A stretch of 23,983 nt of DNA from an uncultured Frankineae bacterium (GCA_902805805.1 CADCUE010000259.1:1-23983); one strand, 5' to 3'. Positions 13,645 to 21,646 are shown, counted from the stretch's first letter. Numbers and translations are program-made. Notes: generated from the letters alone by a model not told the origin.

Positions 13645-14532
13645 TCAGCTGGTGATGTCGCGCGTGGTGAAGCGGCTCCACGCGACCGTCAGCGCGACGG
13701 CGATCCATCCCGCCTGCAGCACCAGGCCGTCGACCAGCGCGTCGGTCGGCACCGGATCGCGCAGGAGGTCGCCGAAGGCGAGCCACTGGTGGGTGAACAG
13801 GAACGGGTGCAGCCAGGACAGCTGCGGGATGGCGTCGAAGATCTGGCTCGTGATGGCCAGCACCACGGTCGTGGCCATGGCGGCGACGGGGACCTCGGTG
13901 AACGTGGACACGGCCAGGCCGAGCGCGGCCAGCCCGGCGAGGGACGCCGTGACGTAGAGCGCGACGAGCAGGGCCCGGCCGACGGCGGCCAGCGGGGAGA
14001 TCGTGGTCCCGGACAGCAGGGTCACCTCGCCGGTGGGGAACAGCGCCCAGCCGACGGCCAGCCCGACGGCCGCGACCAGCAGCGCGGAGGCCAGCACGAA
14101 GGCCAGCAGCCCGCCGTACTTGACGATCAGCAGGCGCGTGCGCGACACCGGCACCGTGAGCAGGTAGCGCAGCGTGCCGGTCTGCGCCTCGCCGGCGACC
14201 GCGTCGCCGGAGACGACCCCGACGGTCAGCGGCAGGAAGAACGGCACGACCGCCGCCAGACCGGTGAAGGCCAGGAACAGCCCGTTGCCGCTGACCCGCT
14301 CGAGGAACGGCGGGCCCTCGCCCGGCTCCGACGGGCCGTTGGAGACCTGGACGGCCACGCCGATGAGCACCGGCAGCAGTGCGAGCACGACGAGCAGGGC
14401 CTGGTTGCGCCGGCGTCCGAACAGCAGCCGCAGCTCGGAGCGCAGCAGCCGTGCGGACAGCGACCGGCGTCGCCGCACCGCCGGCGCCGGTCCGGCGGAC
14501 CGCGTCGCGACCGGCGCCTCAACCGACGACAT
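13645..14532 (-). CDS. ABC-2 type transporter permease
   Basis: A 295-residue integral membrane protein with about six hydrophobic segments after a basic N-terminal tail (residues 1-35, including RRRRSLSARLLRSELR). The segment SGDAVAGEAQTGTLRYLLTVPVSRTRLLIVKY (about 109-140) is the cytoplasmic coupling helix typical of ABC-2 permeases of the bacitracin/lantibiotic-export or Nod type. Its ATG lies 14 bases inside the end of the ATPase gene, with GGAGAGG five bases upstream, so both are made from one mRNA. With the ATPase and the LolA-like protein it forms a three-gene operon divergent from a two-component system. Peptide or lipid export, or self-protection, is an inference. Confidence 0.93.
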   Translation of the reverse strand: MSSVEAPVATRSAGPAPAVRRRRSLSARLLRSELRLLFGRRRNQALLVVLALLPVLIGVAVQVSNGPSEPGEGPPFLERVSGNGLFLAFTGLAAVVPFFLPLTVGVVSGDAVAGEAQTGTLRYLLTVPVSRTRLLIVKYGGLLAFVLASALLVAAVGLAVGWALFPTGEVTLLSGTTISPLAAVGRALLVALYVTASLAGLAALGLAVSTFTEVPVAAMATTVVLAITSQIFDAIPQLSWLHPFLFTHQWLAFGDLLRDPVPTDALVDGLVLQAGWIAVALTVAWSRFTTRDITS

Positions 14533-15508
14533 CGAAGCCCTCTCCGGTGAGCTCGACGAACAGGTCCTCGAGGGAGCGCCCCCTGCGGCCGATGCCCCGC
14601 ACCGGCACGTCGGCGTGCACGAGCGCGCGCGTGACGTCCTCGACCGGGACGTCGGGCAGGTCGGCGGACAGCCGCAGCCCGTCCGGGTCGGGGACGGCGG
14701 AGCTGGCCCCGAGCCGGCGCAGCACGCTGGCGGCGGCCTCCAGCGCAGGGGTCTCGACGACCACGGACGGTCGGGCGAGCAGCGACAGCTCCTGCAGGGT
14801 GCCGGCGGCGACGACCCGACCGGCGCGCATGACCGTCACCCGGTCGCAGATCTGCTCGATCTCGGCCAGCAGGTGGGAGGAGACGAGCACGGTGCAGCCG
14901 TCCGCCGCCAGCTCGCGCACCAGCGTGCGGACCTCCCGGGTCCCCTGCGGGTCGAGCCCGTTGGTGGGCTCGTCCAGCACGAACAGCTCGCGCGGGCGCA
15001 GCAGCGCGGCGGCGAGCCCGAGCCGCTGCTTCATGCCGAGCGAGTAGGTGCGGAAGCGCTTGGTCGCGGCGGCTCCCAGCCCCACCCGCTCGAGGGCGGT
15101 GTCGATCCGCGTGCGGCTGGTGCGCCGGTCGACGGTGAGGTCGGCGGCGTCGAGCCGGACGAGGTTGGCGCGGCCCGAGAGGTACGGGTGGAACGCCGGT
15201 CCCTCCACGAGCGCCCCGACGCGGGGGAGGACCCGTGCGCTGGCCTGCGGGATGTGTTCGCCGAGCAGCTGCACCTGCCCGCTGGTCGGGGTCACCAGGC
15301 CCAGCAGCATGCGGATGGTGGTCGTCTTGCCCGACCCGTTGGGGCCCAGGAACCCCATGACGCTGCCGCGTGGCACGACCAGCTCGAGGTCGTCGACGGC
15401 CACCTGGCCGCTGCGAAAGCGCTTGGTCAACCCGGAGGTGGCGACGGCGGCGTCGACGTCCGCCGCTGGGGTGTCGACCGTGCGCGCCGCGTCGAGCGCG
15501 GCGGTCAC
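14519..15508 (-). CDS. ABC transporter ATP-binding protein
   Basis: A 329-residue ATPase that powers the adjacent permease. Walker A is GPNGSGKT (55-62). The usual Q-loop position falls in VGALVEGPAFHPYL (97-110), with Glu in place of Gln, as in BcrA-like ATPases. The signature is SLGMKQRLG (156-164), Walker B LFVLDEPTNGLDP (175-187) with Glu180, and the H-loop His212 is in SSHLL. After about residue 235 a C-terminal extension typical of DrrA/BcrA-like subunits follows. The GTG start overlaps the LolA-like gene's stop as GTGA (15508-15505), so translation is coupled. All ATPase residues are intact. Confidence 0.95.
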   Translation of the reverse strand: MTAALDAARTVDTPAADVDAAVATSGLTKRFRSGQVAVDDLELVVPRGSVMGFLGPNGSGKTTTIRMLLGLVTPTSGQVQLLGEHIPQASARVLPRVGALVEGPAFHPYLSGRANLVRLDAADLTVDRRTSRTRIDTALERVGLGAAATKRFRTYSLGMKQRLGLAAALLRPRELFVLDEPTNGLDPQGTREVRTLVRELAADGCTVLVSSHLLAEIEQICDRVTVMRAGRVVAAGTLQELSLLARPSVVVETPALEAAASVLRRLGASSAVPDPDGLRLSADLPDVPVEDVTRALVHADVPVRGIGRRGRSLEDLFVELTGEGFDVVG

Positions 15509-16578
15509 GGGCGAGCCAGCTCTTCCAGCCGGTCCGCCGGGACGGCGCCGGCGAGGACGCGACCGTCGTCGAGCAGCAGCACCGACAGCACGGCGCTGGT
15601 CACGACCTGACCGCCCTCGGTCGGCTCGGCCAGCGAGTCGACGAGCCCGGCCGCCTGCTCCGGCAGCTCCACCCCGGTCAGCTCGACGACCGTCGACCAG
15701 CCCTGCCCGTGCACGACCGGACGGCGGGACGGCTGGGGCGCCCCGTGCGGGCCGGGGCGGGACTCCGGGCCCTCGAGCGAGTGCTCGGTGACCGTCGAGC
15801 CGGGCGGCGGGTCGAAGCGGAAGGCCTGTGCGTCGGGCACCTCGAAGTCGACCTCCGTGAAGGTCACCTCGGCAGCCGGATCGGGCTGGCCGGTGCCGTA
15901 CACCCGCACGCGCAGGGGGACGGAGGTCTCGCCGTCGACCGCGATGCGCACGGTCCGGACGAGGGTCCGCTCGTCCTTGGGCTCGAGCACCAGCTCGTAG
16001 GCCGGTCGGCCGGCCACCTCCTCCGCGCGTCCGACGGTGACGGTGGTGGTCGGGTCGACGGAGGCCAGCAGCGCGTCCGCGATCTCCTGCGGTGTCGCCG
16101 CGCCGCTGGGCGGGGGCTGCGGCGAGGGCTCGTCGTCGTGCTCGGGCAGCACCAGGTGGGTCACGGCGTTCGACACGCTGTCGTAGGTCCAGACGTCCCG
16201 GCCGTCGCGCACGACGTCGAACTCCGCCCAGGAGGCGTCGTCCACCGCCACGCGGGAGCGGTCGTCTCCGGCCTTCCACACGCGGGCCGTCGTGGACCCC
16301 GAGAGCAGTCCGGGCAGCGACAGGGCGCTGCCGCCCCCGCCGGACGACGGGAGCTCGGGCAGGCCGAGCCGGCTGGTGGCGACCACCGTGCCCGACAGGC
16401 CGTCGACCTCGGCGGTGGAGACGGCCGCGAGCAGCTCGGCGGCGGTGCGGGGCGGCAGGGGCGCGTCCGCGCCCGCGGCACCGGCCAGTCGCGGGACGGT
16501 CAGCCCGGCGGCGACGACGCCGAGGGCCAGCACGGGGGCGGTCCAGCGCAGACGGCGGGACAGGGCGGTGGAGACCAC
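15505..16578 (-). CDS. LolA/RseB-like exported protein of an ABC operon
   Basis: About 357 residues. Residues 5-33 form a signal peptide (basic SRRLRW, then a hydrophobic core, cleavage near AGAAGA), so the protein acts outside the membrane. The body has the strand pattern of LolA/RseB-type lipid- or peptide-binding folds: LSGTVVATSRLGLP, TTARVWKAGDDRSRVAVDD, DGRDVWTYDS, AYELVLEPKDERTLVRTVRIAVD and FTEVDFEVPDAQAFRFDPPPGSTV. Actinobacteria without a Lol outer membrane carry such proteins next to ABC exporters, probably as lipid or substrate chaperones or sensors; this is inference. The GTG at 16578 is favoured because GAGGTGA lies five bases upstream; another GTG three codons earlier is possible. 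First gene of the LolA-ATPase-permease operon, diverging from the response regulator. Confidence 0.83.
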   Translation of the reverse strand: MVSTALSRRLRWTAPVLALGVVAAGLTVPRLAGAAGADAPLPPRTAAELLAAVSTAEVDGLSGTVVATSRLGLPELPSSGGGGSALSLPGLLSGSTTARVWKAGDDRSRVAVDDASWAEFDVVRDGRDVWTYDSVSNAVTHLVLPEHDDEPSPQPPPSGAATPQEIADALLASVDPTTTVTVGRAEEVAGRPAYELVLEPKDERTLVRTVRIAVDGETSVPLRVRVYGTGQPDPAAEVTFTEVDFEVPDAQAFRFDPPPGSTVTEHSLEGPESRPGPHGAPQPSRRPVVHGQGWSTVVELTGVELPEQAAGLVDSLAEPTEGGQVVTSAVLSVLLLDDGRVLAGAVPADRLEELARP

Positions 16579-16601
16579 TGCGGTCACCTCTCGATCGACG
16601 A

Positions 16602-16641
16602 CCTGCTCAGGATGCGCCGACCCGCCTGAGAGCCGCCTGAG
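16602..16641. promoter_or_regulatory. Candidate response-regulator operator: direct repeats CCGCCTGAG
   Basis: CCGCCTGAG occurs twice (16622-16630 and 16633-16641), exactly 11 bp apart, the phasing bound by OmpR/PhoB-type dimers. A degenerate third copy, CCTGCTCAG (16602-16610), is 20 bp further left, about two helical turns. The block lies between the divergent response-regulator and LolA-like genes, so one site could control both operons. Confidence 0.45.
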
Positions 16642-16671
16642 GACAGCGGGCCTCGGCCGCGGAGGTCGGGC

Positions 16672-17358
16672 ATGCTGCCCGACGTGCGCATCCTGGTGGT
16701 CGAGGACGAGCGGTCGCTCGCCGCGGCGCTGCAGCGCGGCCTGCGAGCGGAGGGCTTCGCCGTGGACCTCAGCGAGGACGGGCACGACGGCCTGGCCCGG
16801 GCCCGGACCGGTGACTACGACGCCGTGGTGCTCGACGTCATGCTGCCGGGGCAGTCCGGCTACCGGGTCGTGCAGGCGCTGCGGGCCGGGGGCAGCTGGG
16901 TGCCGGTGCTGATGCTGACCGCCAAGGACGGCGAGCACGACGAGGCCGACGCCCTGGACGTCGGTGCCGACGACTACCTCACCAAGCCCTTCTCGTTCGT
17001 GGTGCTGGTCGCCCGGCTGCGGGCGCTGCTGCGGCGCGGCGCCCCGCAGCGGCCGGCCGTCCTGACCGCCGGGGACCTGTCGCTCGACCCGGCGACGCGG
17101 CGGGTGACGCGGGCCGGCGTCGAGGTCGCGCTCACGGCCCGGGAGTTCTCGCTGCTGGAGTACCTGCTGCGCCGGGCCGGCGAGGTCGTGTCCAAGTCCG
17201 AGCTGCTGGCCCACGTGTGGGACGCCCACCTCGACACCGACCTCAACCTCGTCGAGGTCTACGTCGGCTACCTGCGCCGCAAGGTCGACGCGCCGTTCGG
17301 GCGCAGCTCGCTGCAGACGGTGAGGGGCGCCGGCTACCGGCTGCGCGCGGATGGCTGA
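16672..17358 (+). CDS. OmpR-family two-component response regulator
   Basis: A 228-residue regulator. The receiver domain (about 4-120) has the acidic pair Glu11/Asp12, phospho-acceptor Asp55 in VVLDVMLPG, Thr83 and Lys105 in YLTKPFS. The winged-helix DNA-binding domain (about 130-226) has LTAREFSLLEYLLRRAGEVVSKSELLAHVWD and the closing QTVRGAGYRLR. All key residues are intact. The ATG is preceded by GGAGGT (16661-16666) with a five-base spacer. The kinase gene begins eight bases before this gene's stop, so the pair is co-translated. The nearest likely target is the divergent LolA/ABC operon, given the direct repeat between them. Confidence 0.95.
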   Translation: MLPDVRILVVEDERSLAAALQRGLRAEGFAVDLSEDGHDGLARARTGDYDAVVLDVMLPGQSGYRVVQALRAGGSWVPVLMLTAKDGEHDEADALDVGADDYLTKPFSFVVLVARLRALLRRGAPQRPAVLTAGDLSLDPATRRVTRAGVEVALTAREFSLLEYLLRRAGEVVSKSELLAHVWDAHLDTDLNLVEVYVGYLRRKVDAPFGRSSLQTVRGAGYRLRADG

Positions 17359-18763
17359 CGGCCCGGACGGGGCGCCGCGGGCGCTGGGCGGTCTGCGCCG
17401 ACGGTGGCACCGCACGGGTCTGCAGACGAGGGTGACCGTGCTGGCCGGTGCTGCCGTGGCGGTGGCGCTGCTCGCCGGCGCGGTGCTCCTGGTGACGGTG
17501 CTGCGGGCGGGGCTCACGGACGTCGGCGACGAGCGGGCACGTCAGCGCGCCGCCGAGGTGGAGCGCCTGGTGCAGGAGGGCCGGCTGCCGCCCCGGCTGC
17601 CCGGGACGGATCCGACCGTCCTCGTGCAGGTGCTGGAGCCCGGCGGCGGGGTCCTCGCCGCGTCGACCGGTGCCAGCCGCGCCGTGCCGCTGCTCAGCCC
17701 GGCGGAGGTGCGACGGGCGCTCGAGGACGACGGCGCGGTCCGGGTGGACGGCAGCCGCGTCGGCTACGGCGACGAGCTGCGCGTGCTCGTGCGCGGCACC
17801 GACCGGGGACCGGTCGTGCTCGCCGCCCGGCCGGTCAGCACCGTGGACGACCCCCTGCGGCTGGTCCGCACGGCTCTGCTCGTCGGACTGCCCCTGCTGC
17901 TGCTCGGCTCGACCGCCGGCGTGTGGCTGACGGTGGGGCGCACGCTGCGCCCGGTCGAGCAGCTGCGGGCGGGGGCCGAGGCGGTGACGGCCGCCGACCC
18001 GGCGCGACGGCTGCCCGTGCCGGCGGCCGAGGACGAGGTGCGCCGGCTCGCCGAGACCCTCAACGGCATGCTCGACCGGCTCGAGGCGGGCGGCGCGCGC
18101 TCCCGGGCGTTCGTCGCGGACGCCGCGCACGAGCTGCGCAGCCCGCTGGCCGCCCTGCGGACGGTGCTCGAGGTCGCGCTCGTGCACCCGGACCCGGCCG
18201 GCCCCGAGCCGGCGCTGCGCACCGCGCACGAGGAGGTGCTGCGGATGGGCCGGCTGGTCGACGACCTGCTGCTGCTCGCCCGCCTCGACGCCGGTGCGCC
18301 CCGGCAGCCGCAGGTCGTCGACGTCGCGCAGGTGGTGCGGGGACTGCTCGGGGCCGGGCCGGCGGGGGACGTCGGGGCGCGACAGGTGGAGCTCGACCTG
18401 GCGCCGGCGCGCGTCCTGGCCGACCGGGACGGGCTGGCCCGCGTGGTGCGCAACCTCGTCGACAACGCGCTCCGCCACGCGGCCTCCACCGTGACCGTCA
18501 CGGTCGCGCCCGGCGATCCGGTCGAGCTGCTCGTCGACGACGACGGTCCCGGCATCCCGGCCGAGGACCGGGAGCGGGTGTTCGACCGCTTCCACCGCCT
18601 GGACAGCCCGCGCAGCCGCGAGGCGGGCGGGGCCGGCCTGGGGCTGGCGCTCGTCCGCGAGCTGGTCGGCTCCTACGGCGGGACCGTCACGGTCGCGTCG
18701 TCACCGTCAGGAGGAGCGCGCCTGCGCGTCCGGCTGCCCGCCACCCCCGACGCTGCGGACTAG
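17351..18763 (+). CDS. Sensor histidine kinase
   Basis: A 470-residue membrane kinase, partner of the regulator it overlaps. Membrane segments are at about 28-52 and 170-195, enclosing an extracellular sensor of about 115 residues. A HAMP-like linker follows (RTLRPVEQLRAGAEAVTA). The phospho-acceptor is His260 in DAAHELRSPLAAL, the N box is NLVDNALRHA (368-377), G1 is DDDGPGIP (396-403), the F box is FDRFHR and G2 is GAGLGLAL. The signal sensed is not evident. Its stop TAG shares the palindrome CTAG (18760-18763) with the stop of the convergent DedA gene. Confidence 0.95.
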   Translation: MADGPDGAPRALGGLRRRWHRTGLQTRVTVLAGAAVAVALLAGAVLLVTVLRAGLTDVGDERARQRAAEVERLVQEGRLPPRLPGTDPTVLVQVLEPGGGVLAASTGASRAVPLLSPAEVRRALEDDGAVRVDGSRVGYGDELRVLVRGTDRGPVVLAARPVSTVDDPLRLVRTALLVGLPLLLLGSTAGVWLTVGRTLRPVEQLRAGAEAVTAADPARRLPVPAAEDEVRRLAETLNGMLDRLEAGGARSRAFVADAAHELRSPLAALRTVLEVALVHPDPAGPEPALRTAHEEVLRMGRLVDDLLLLARLDAGAPRQPQVVDVAQVVRGLLGAGPAGDVGARQVELDLAPARVLADRDGLARVVRNLVDNALRHAASTVTVTVAPGDPVELLVDDDGPGIPAEDRERVFDRFHRLDSPRSREAGGAGLGLALVRELVGSYGGTVTVASSPSGGARLRVRLPATPDAAD

Positions 18764-19386
18764 GCAGCCCGCTGCGCCGCCCGCCGCCGCAGCGCCCGCC
18801 GGACACCGAGCGCGAGCAGCACCGCGAGGGCGGCGTACACGGCGGTGTTGAGCCATCCGCTGTAGCGCTCGATCTGCGTGAACCGCGAGCCGAGCGCCCA
18901 GCCGCCGACGACGAAGACGGCGTTCCACAGCCCGCTGCCCACCGCGGTCAGCAGGGCGAAGCGCCAGCGCGGCATCTGCTCGATCCCGGCAGGGATGGAG
19001 ATCAGGCTGCGCACGACCGGGATGCAGCGGCCGATCAGCACCGACAGCTCGCCGTGCCGGCCGAACCACGACTCGGCCCGCAGGAGGTCGTCGAGCTCGA
19101 GCAGCGGCATGCGGTCGACGAGCCGGCGCATCCGGGCGCGTCCGGTGCGGGCGCCCACCTCGTACAGCAGGAGGGCGCCGAGCACCGAGCCGACGGTGGC
19201 CGCGAGGACCACCAGGCCGAGCTCCATCCGCCCCCGCGACGCGAGGTAGCCGGCCAGGGGGAGCACCACCTCGCTGGGGATCGGCGGGAAGACGTTCTCG
19301 CCGAGGACCAGGACGCCGACGCCCACCTCGCCGAGGGCGTCCATCACGTCGGTGGCCACGCCCGCCAGCCCGGTCAGCTCCGCCAT
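18760..19386 (-). CDS. DedA family membrane protein
   Basis: A 208-residue polytopic membrane protein of the DedA/SNARE-associated family. Recent work links members to undecaprenyl-phosphate or phospholipid flipping and envelope stress tolerance. Conserved features are FPPIPSEVVLPLAGYLA (33-49), with Glu39 in the re-entrant loop, and GRCIPVVRSLISIPAG (119-134), with Arg120, Arg126 and the Pro-Ala-Gly. About four or five hydrophobic segments are visible and the C-terminus is very basic. ATG start. It is tail-to-tail with the histidine kinase, sharing CTAG as the stop for both, with no room for a terminator. Confidence 0.93.
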   Translation of the reverse strand: MAELTGLAGVATDVMDALGEVGVGVLVLGENVFPPIPSEVVLPLAGYLASRGRMELGLVVLAATVGSVLGALLLYEVGARTGRARMRRLVDRMPLLELDDLLRAESWFGRHGELSVLIGRCIPVVRSLISIPAGIEQMPRWRFALLTAVGSGLWNAVFVVGGWALGSRFTQIERYSGWLNTAVYAALAVLLALGVRRALRRRAAQRAA

Positions 19387-19416
19387 GCCCCGCTCCGTGC
19401 CCCGCGGCGCCCCGCG

Positions 19417-20322
19417 TCAGTCCGGCGCGGGGCGCTCCCAGCGTGTGAACTGCTCCACCACGCGCATGCCGGCCTTCTCGTACAGCACGAGCGCCCCGGT
19501 GGGGTTGGCGGCGTCGACGCCGAGCACGGTCGCCGGCAGACCCCGGTCCCGGTGGCGGCGGAAGCTCTCGTGCAGCAGCGCCAGGCCCAGGCCGCGGCCG
19601 CGGGCGGCCGGTGCGACGGCGAGCTGGCGGACGAAGCCGTAGTCGCGGTTGGCCTGGCCGAGCGCGGCGCCCACCACCTGCTCGCCGGCGGTGGCGACGA
19701 GGCACAGCGAGGGCTCGAAGGCGTCGGCGTCCAGCACGTACGACGACCACTGCTCGAAGGTGCGCTCGTGCTGGCCGCCGATCTCGGCGAACGCCGCCTG
19801 CACGAGCGCGTGCACCGCCCGGTCGTGGTCGGGGCGGGCGAAGTCGTGGACGCGCACGCCGTCCGGCCACACCGGCACCGGGCTGGGCACGTCGAGCTCG
19901 CGCCGCATGCGCCAGAAGCGCCGTGCGGGCGTCCATCCCCGCGCGGCCAGCAGCTGGGACAGCGGCGGGTCGGCGTCCGGCGCGTAGTGCTCGACCGCCG
20001 TCCCGCGGGTCTCGAGCCAGGCGAGCAGCCGGTCCTCCAGGCCCGCGTCGCGCAGGCGCAGGTCGATGACGCTGTCGGCCTCCTCGTCGTTGACCACCGC
20101 GTAGCCGACCACCCGGCCGTCGACCTCGAGCACCCGCGTCCCGGTCGACGGGTCGAAGCCGGGCTCGTCCCAGTCGCGCGACACGTCCGAGGGCTCGGTG
20201 TCCGGCGCGCCGCGGACCTGCTGCTCGTACGCGCAGTAGAGGTCGACGACCGCCGGCAGGTCGTCGCGTCGGGCCGGCCGCTCGACGACCGGTCGCGGTC
20301 CGGCGGCAGGCTGCGAGGTCAT
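19417..20322 (-). CDS. Tandem GNAT acetyltransferase (mycothiol synthase-like architecture)
   Basis: A 301-residue protein with two GNAT folds. The C-terminal one (about 155-295) has the acetyl-CoA loop VRQLAVAPAARGRGLGLALL (231-250), with the R-G-x-G-x-G/A pattern at 241-246, and DAANPTGALVLYEKAGM at the end, so it should be catalytic. The N-terminal half (about 10-145) keeps the fold outline but lacks that loop and is probably degenerate. This architecture is shared with mycothiol synthase MshD, but DUF-like double GNATs of other function are common in actinobacteria, so I do not assign the symbol. ATG start. The next gene, an MpaB-family oxygenase, ends 21 bp upstream on the same strand, so both may share a transcript. 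Confidence 0.9.
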   Translation of the reverse strand: MTSQPAAGPRPVVERPARRDDLPAVVDLYCAYEQQVRGAPDTEPSDVSRDWDEPGFDPSTGTRVLEVDGRVVGYAVVNDEEADSVIDLRLRDAGLEDRLLAWLETRGTAVEHYAPDADPPLSQLLAARGWTPARRFWRMRRELDVPSPVPVWPDGVRVHDFARPDHDRAVHALVQAAFAEIGGQHERTFEQWSSYVLDADAFEPSLCLVATAGEQVVGAALGQANRDYGFVRQLAVAPAARGRGLGLALLHESFRRHRDRGLPATVLGVDAANPTGALVLYEKAGMRVVEQFTRWERPAPD

Positions 20323-20343
20323 GGCGCCGCACCCTGCCAGGGG

Positions 20344-21207
20344 TCAGGGACGGGCGCCAGGGAGTTCCGCGAGCCGGCGGCGGGCGTCCTTGAGGTGCGG
20401 TCCGGCGCGCAGCGCGTCGGGCACGACGAGCAGCCCGCTGCGGAAGGCCAGCCCGGCGGCGGTCGCGGCCACGTCGGTGGTGGGCAGGCCCGGCAGCGAG
20501 TAGAGGCGGCGGGCCCAGCGCGGCAGCATGGCGAAGGCGGCGGTGGCCAGCGCGACCCAGGCCGGCCGGGCCGGCGTGCCGAGCTGGACCTTCGTCGACA
20601 TCGGCGGCCACAGCACGAAGCGGGCAGCCTCCCGGGCGCCGGCGGTGCCGCGCAGCTGCGGCTGCACGTCGCGGAAGTACGCCGCCATCTGCCCCACCGA
20701 GGAGGGCACGGTGGCGGGATCGAGCCCGACGAGCTCGGCGTTGGTGAGCTGCTCGGCGTAGTAGCGGTCGCGGTCGGCCGACGACAGCCGCAGCCCGCAC
20801 CGGACCGCCGTCGACAGGAACGACTCCACCTCGACGCAGTGCACCCAGCGCAGCAGCTCCGGGTCGTCGACCCGGTAGGCCGTGCCCGTCTCGGGCTCGA
20901 TGCCGGCGAGCTTGCGGTGGATGCCGCGCACCTTGGCCCCGGCGCGCTGCGCCTCGGCCGTGGTCCCGTACGTCGTCACACCGACGTACTCGGCCGTGCG
21001 GAACAGCCGGCCCCACGGGTCCTGCCGGAAGTCGCTGTGCTGGGCGACGCCGGACATCGCCAGCGGGTGGACCGCCTGCAGGAGCAGGGCCCGCAGGCCG
21101 GCGAGCGCCATGGACGGGTCGGCGTGCACGCGCCACGTGACGCTCTGCGGGCCGTAGAGCCCGGGATCGGGAGCCGACTCGTCCGGCCGGTCGGGCTGGG
21201 TGCTCAT
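20344..21207 (-). CDS. MpaB-family oxygenase (DUF2236)
   Basis: A 287-residue protein of the MpaB/latex-clearing-protein-like DUF2236 family, thought to bind b-type haem and oxygenate varied organic substrates. Visible family features are LLLQAVHPLAMSGVAQHS (41-58, His47), WGRLFRTAEYVGVTTYG (65-81) and LLRWVHCVEVESFLSTA (118-134, His123), all in the helical haem region. There is no signal peptide. The ATG at 21207 has only a weak GAGG close by; longer in-frame extensions lack homology. It diverges from an MhuD-like haem-degrading monooxygenase, which places two haem-related enzymes around one 102-bp promoter region. Confidence 0.9.
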   Translation of the reverse strand: MSTQPDRPDESAPDPGLYGPQSVTWRVHADPSMALAGLRALLLQAVHPLAMSGVAQHSDFRQDPWGRLFRTAEYVGVTTYGTTAEAQRAGAKVRGIHRKLAGIEPETGTAYRVDDPELLRWVHCVEVESFLSTAVRCGLRLSSADRDRYYAEQLTNAELVGLDPATVPSSVGQMAAYFRDVQPQLRGTAGAREAARFVLWPPMSTKVQLGTPARPAWVALATAAFAMLPRWARRLYSLPGLPTTDVAATAAGLAFRSGLLVVPDALRAGPHLKDARRRLAELPGARP

Positions 21208-21309
21208 CGCCTCGACAGTCCCACGGCCGGTCCTGCCGCACACCTCGAGACGGCGCGGGCCGGGCGCGTGCGGGAGGCTCGTGGCCGGAGCCCGTCCCGA
21301 GGAGGAGCC

Positions 21310-21639
21310 ATCTCGTACGTCGCCATCAACGTCCTGACCGTCCCCGAGGGCGCCGGCAGCACCCTGGAGGAGCGCTTCGCCGCCCGCCAGGGCGCCGTCG
21401 ACAGCGCCCCCGGCTTCGAGCACTTCGAGCTGCTGCGCCCGCTCGAGGGCACCGCGGACTACCTCGTCTACACCCGCTGGCGCAGCGAGGCCGACTTCAC
21501 GGCCTGGCGGTCCTCGCAGTCGTTCGGCGCCGGGCACGCGCAGGCGAGCGGGCGGCCCGAGGGGACCCGCCCGGCCGCCACCGGATCGACGATCTGGGCC
21601 TTCGAGGTGGTGCAGGTCTCCGACGGCGCGGGGACCTGA
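21310..21639 (+). CDS. IsdG/MhuD-like haem-degrading monooxygenase with an ATC at the start position
   Basis: About 109 residues in the antibiotic-biosynthesis-monooxygenase fold, most like mycobacterial MhuD. Counting the ATC at 21310 as codon 1 gives Asn7, Arg22, Arg26 and Trp66 at exactly MhuD's numbering, and His76, the IsdG haem ligand position. The stretch SAPGFEHFELLRP (32-44) matches MhuD's core. Such enzymes cleave haem to release iron. A strong GAGGAGGA (21299-21306) lies just before the ATC, and no ATG, GTG or TTG sits at a suitable place after it. The only in-frame alternative is a GTG at 21268, upstream of the Shine-Dalgarno, which would add 14 residues with no family counterpart. 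So either ATC is a rare initiator, or the start is mutated or misread. It converges on a hydrolase gene seven bases after its stop. Confidence 0.8.
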   Translation: MSYVAINVLTVPEGAGSTLEERFAARQGAVDSAPGFEHFELLRPLEGTADYLVYTRWRSEADFTAWRSSQSFGAGHAQASGRPEGTRPAATGSTIWAFEVVQVSDGAGT

Positions 21640-21646
21640 GCGCTCT

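Noticed and set aside
17404..21639. Plus-strand open frame of about 1,400 codons across several genes
   Set aside because: Only its last 110 codons (MhuD-like) show real homology. The rest runs through the kinase gene in another frame and antisense to DedA, GNAT and MpaB genes.
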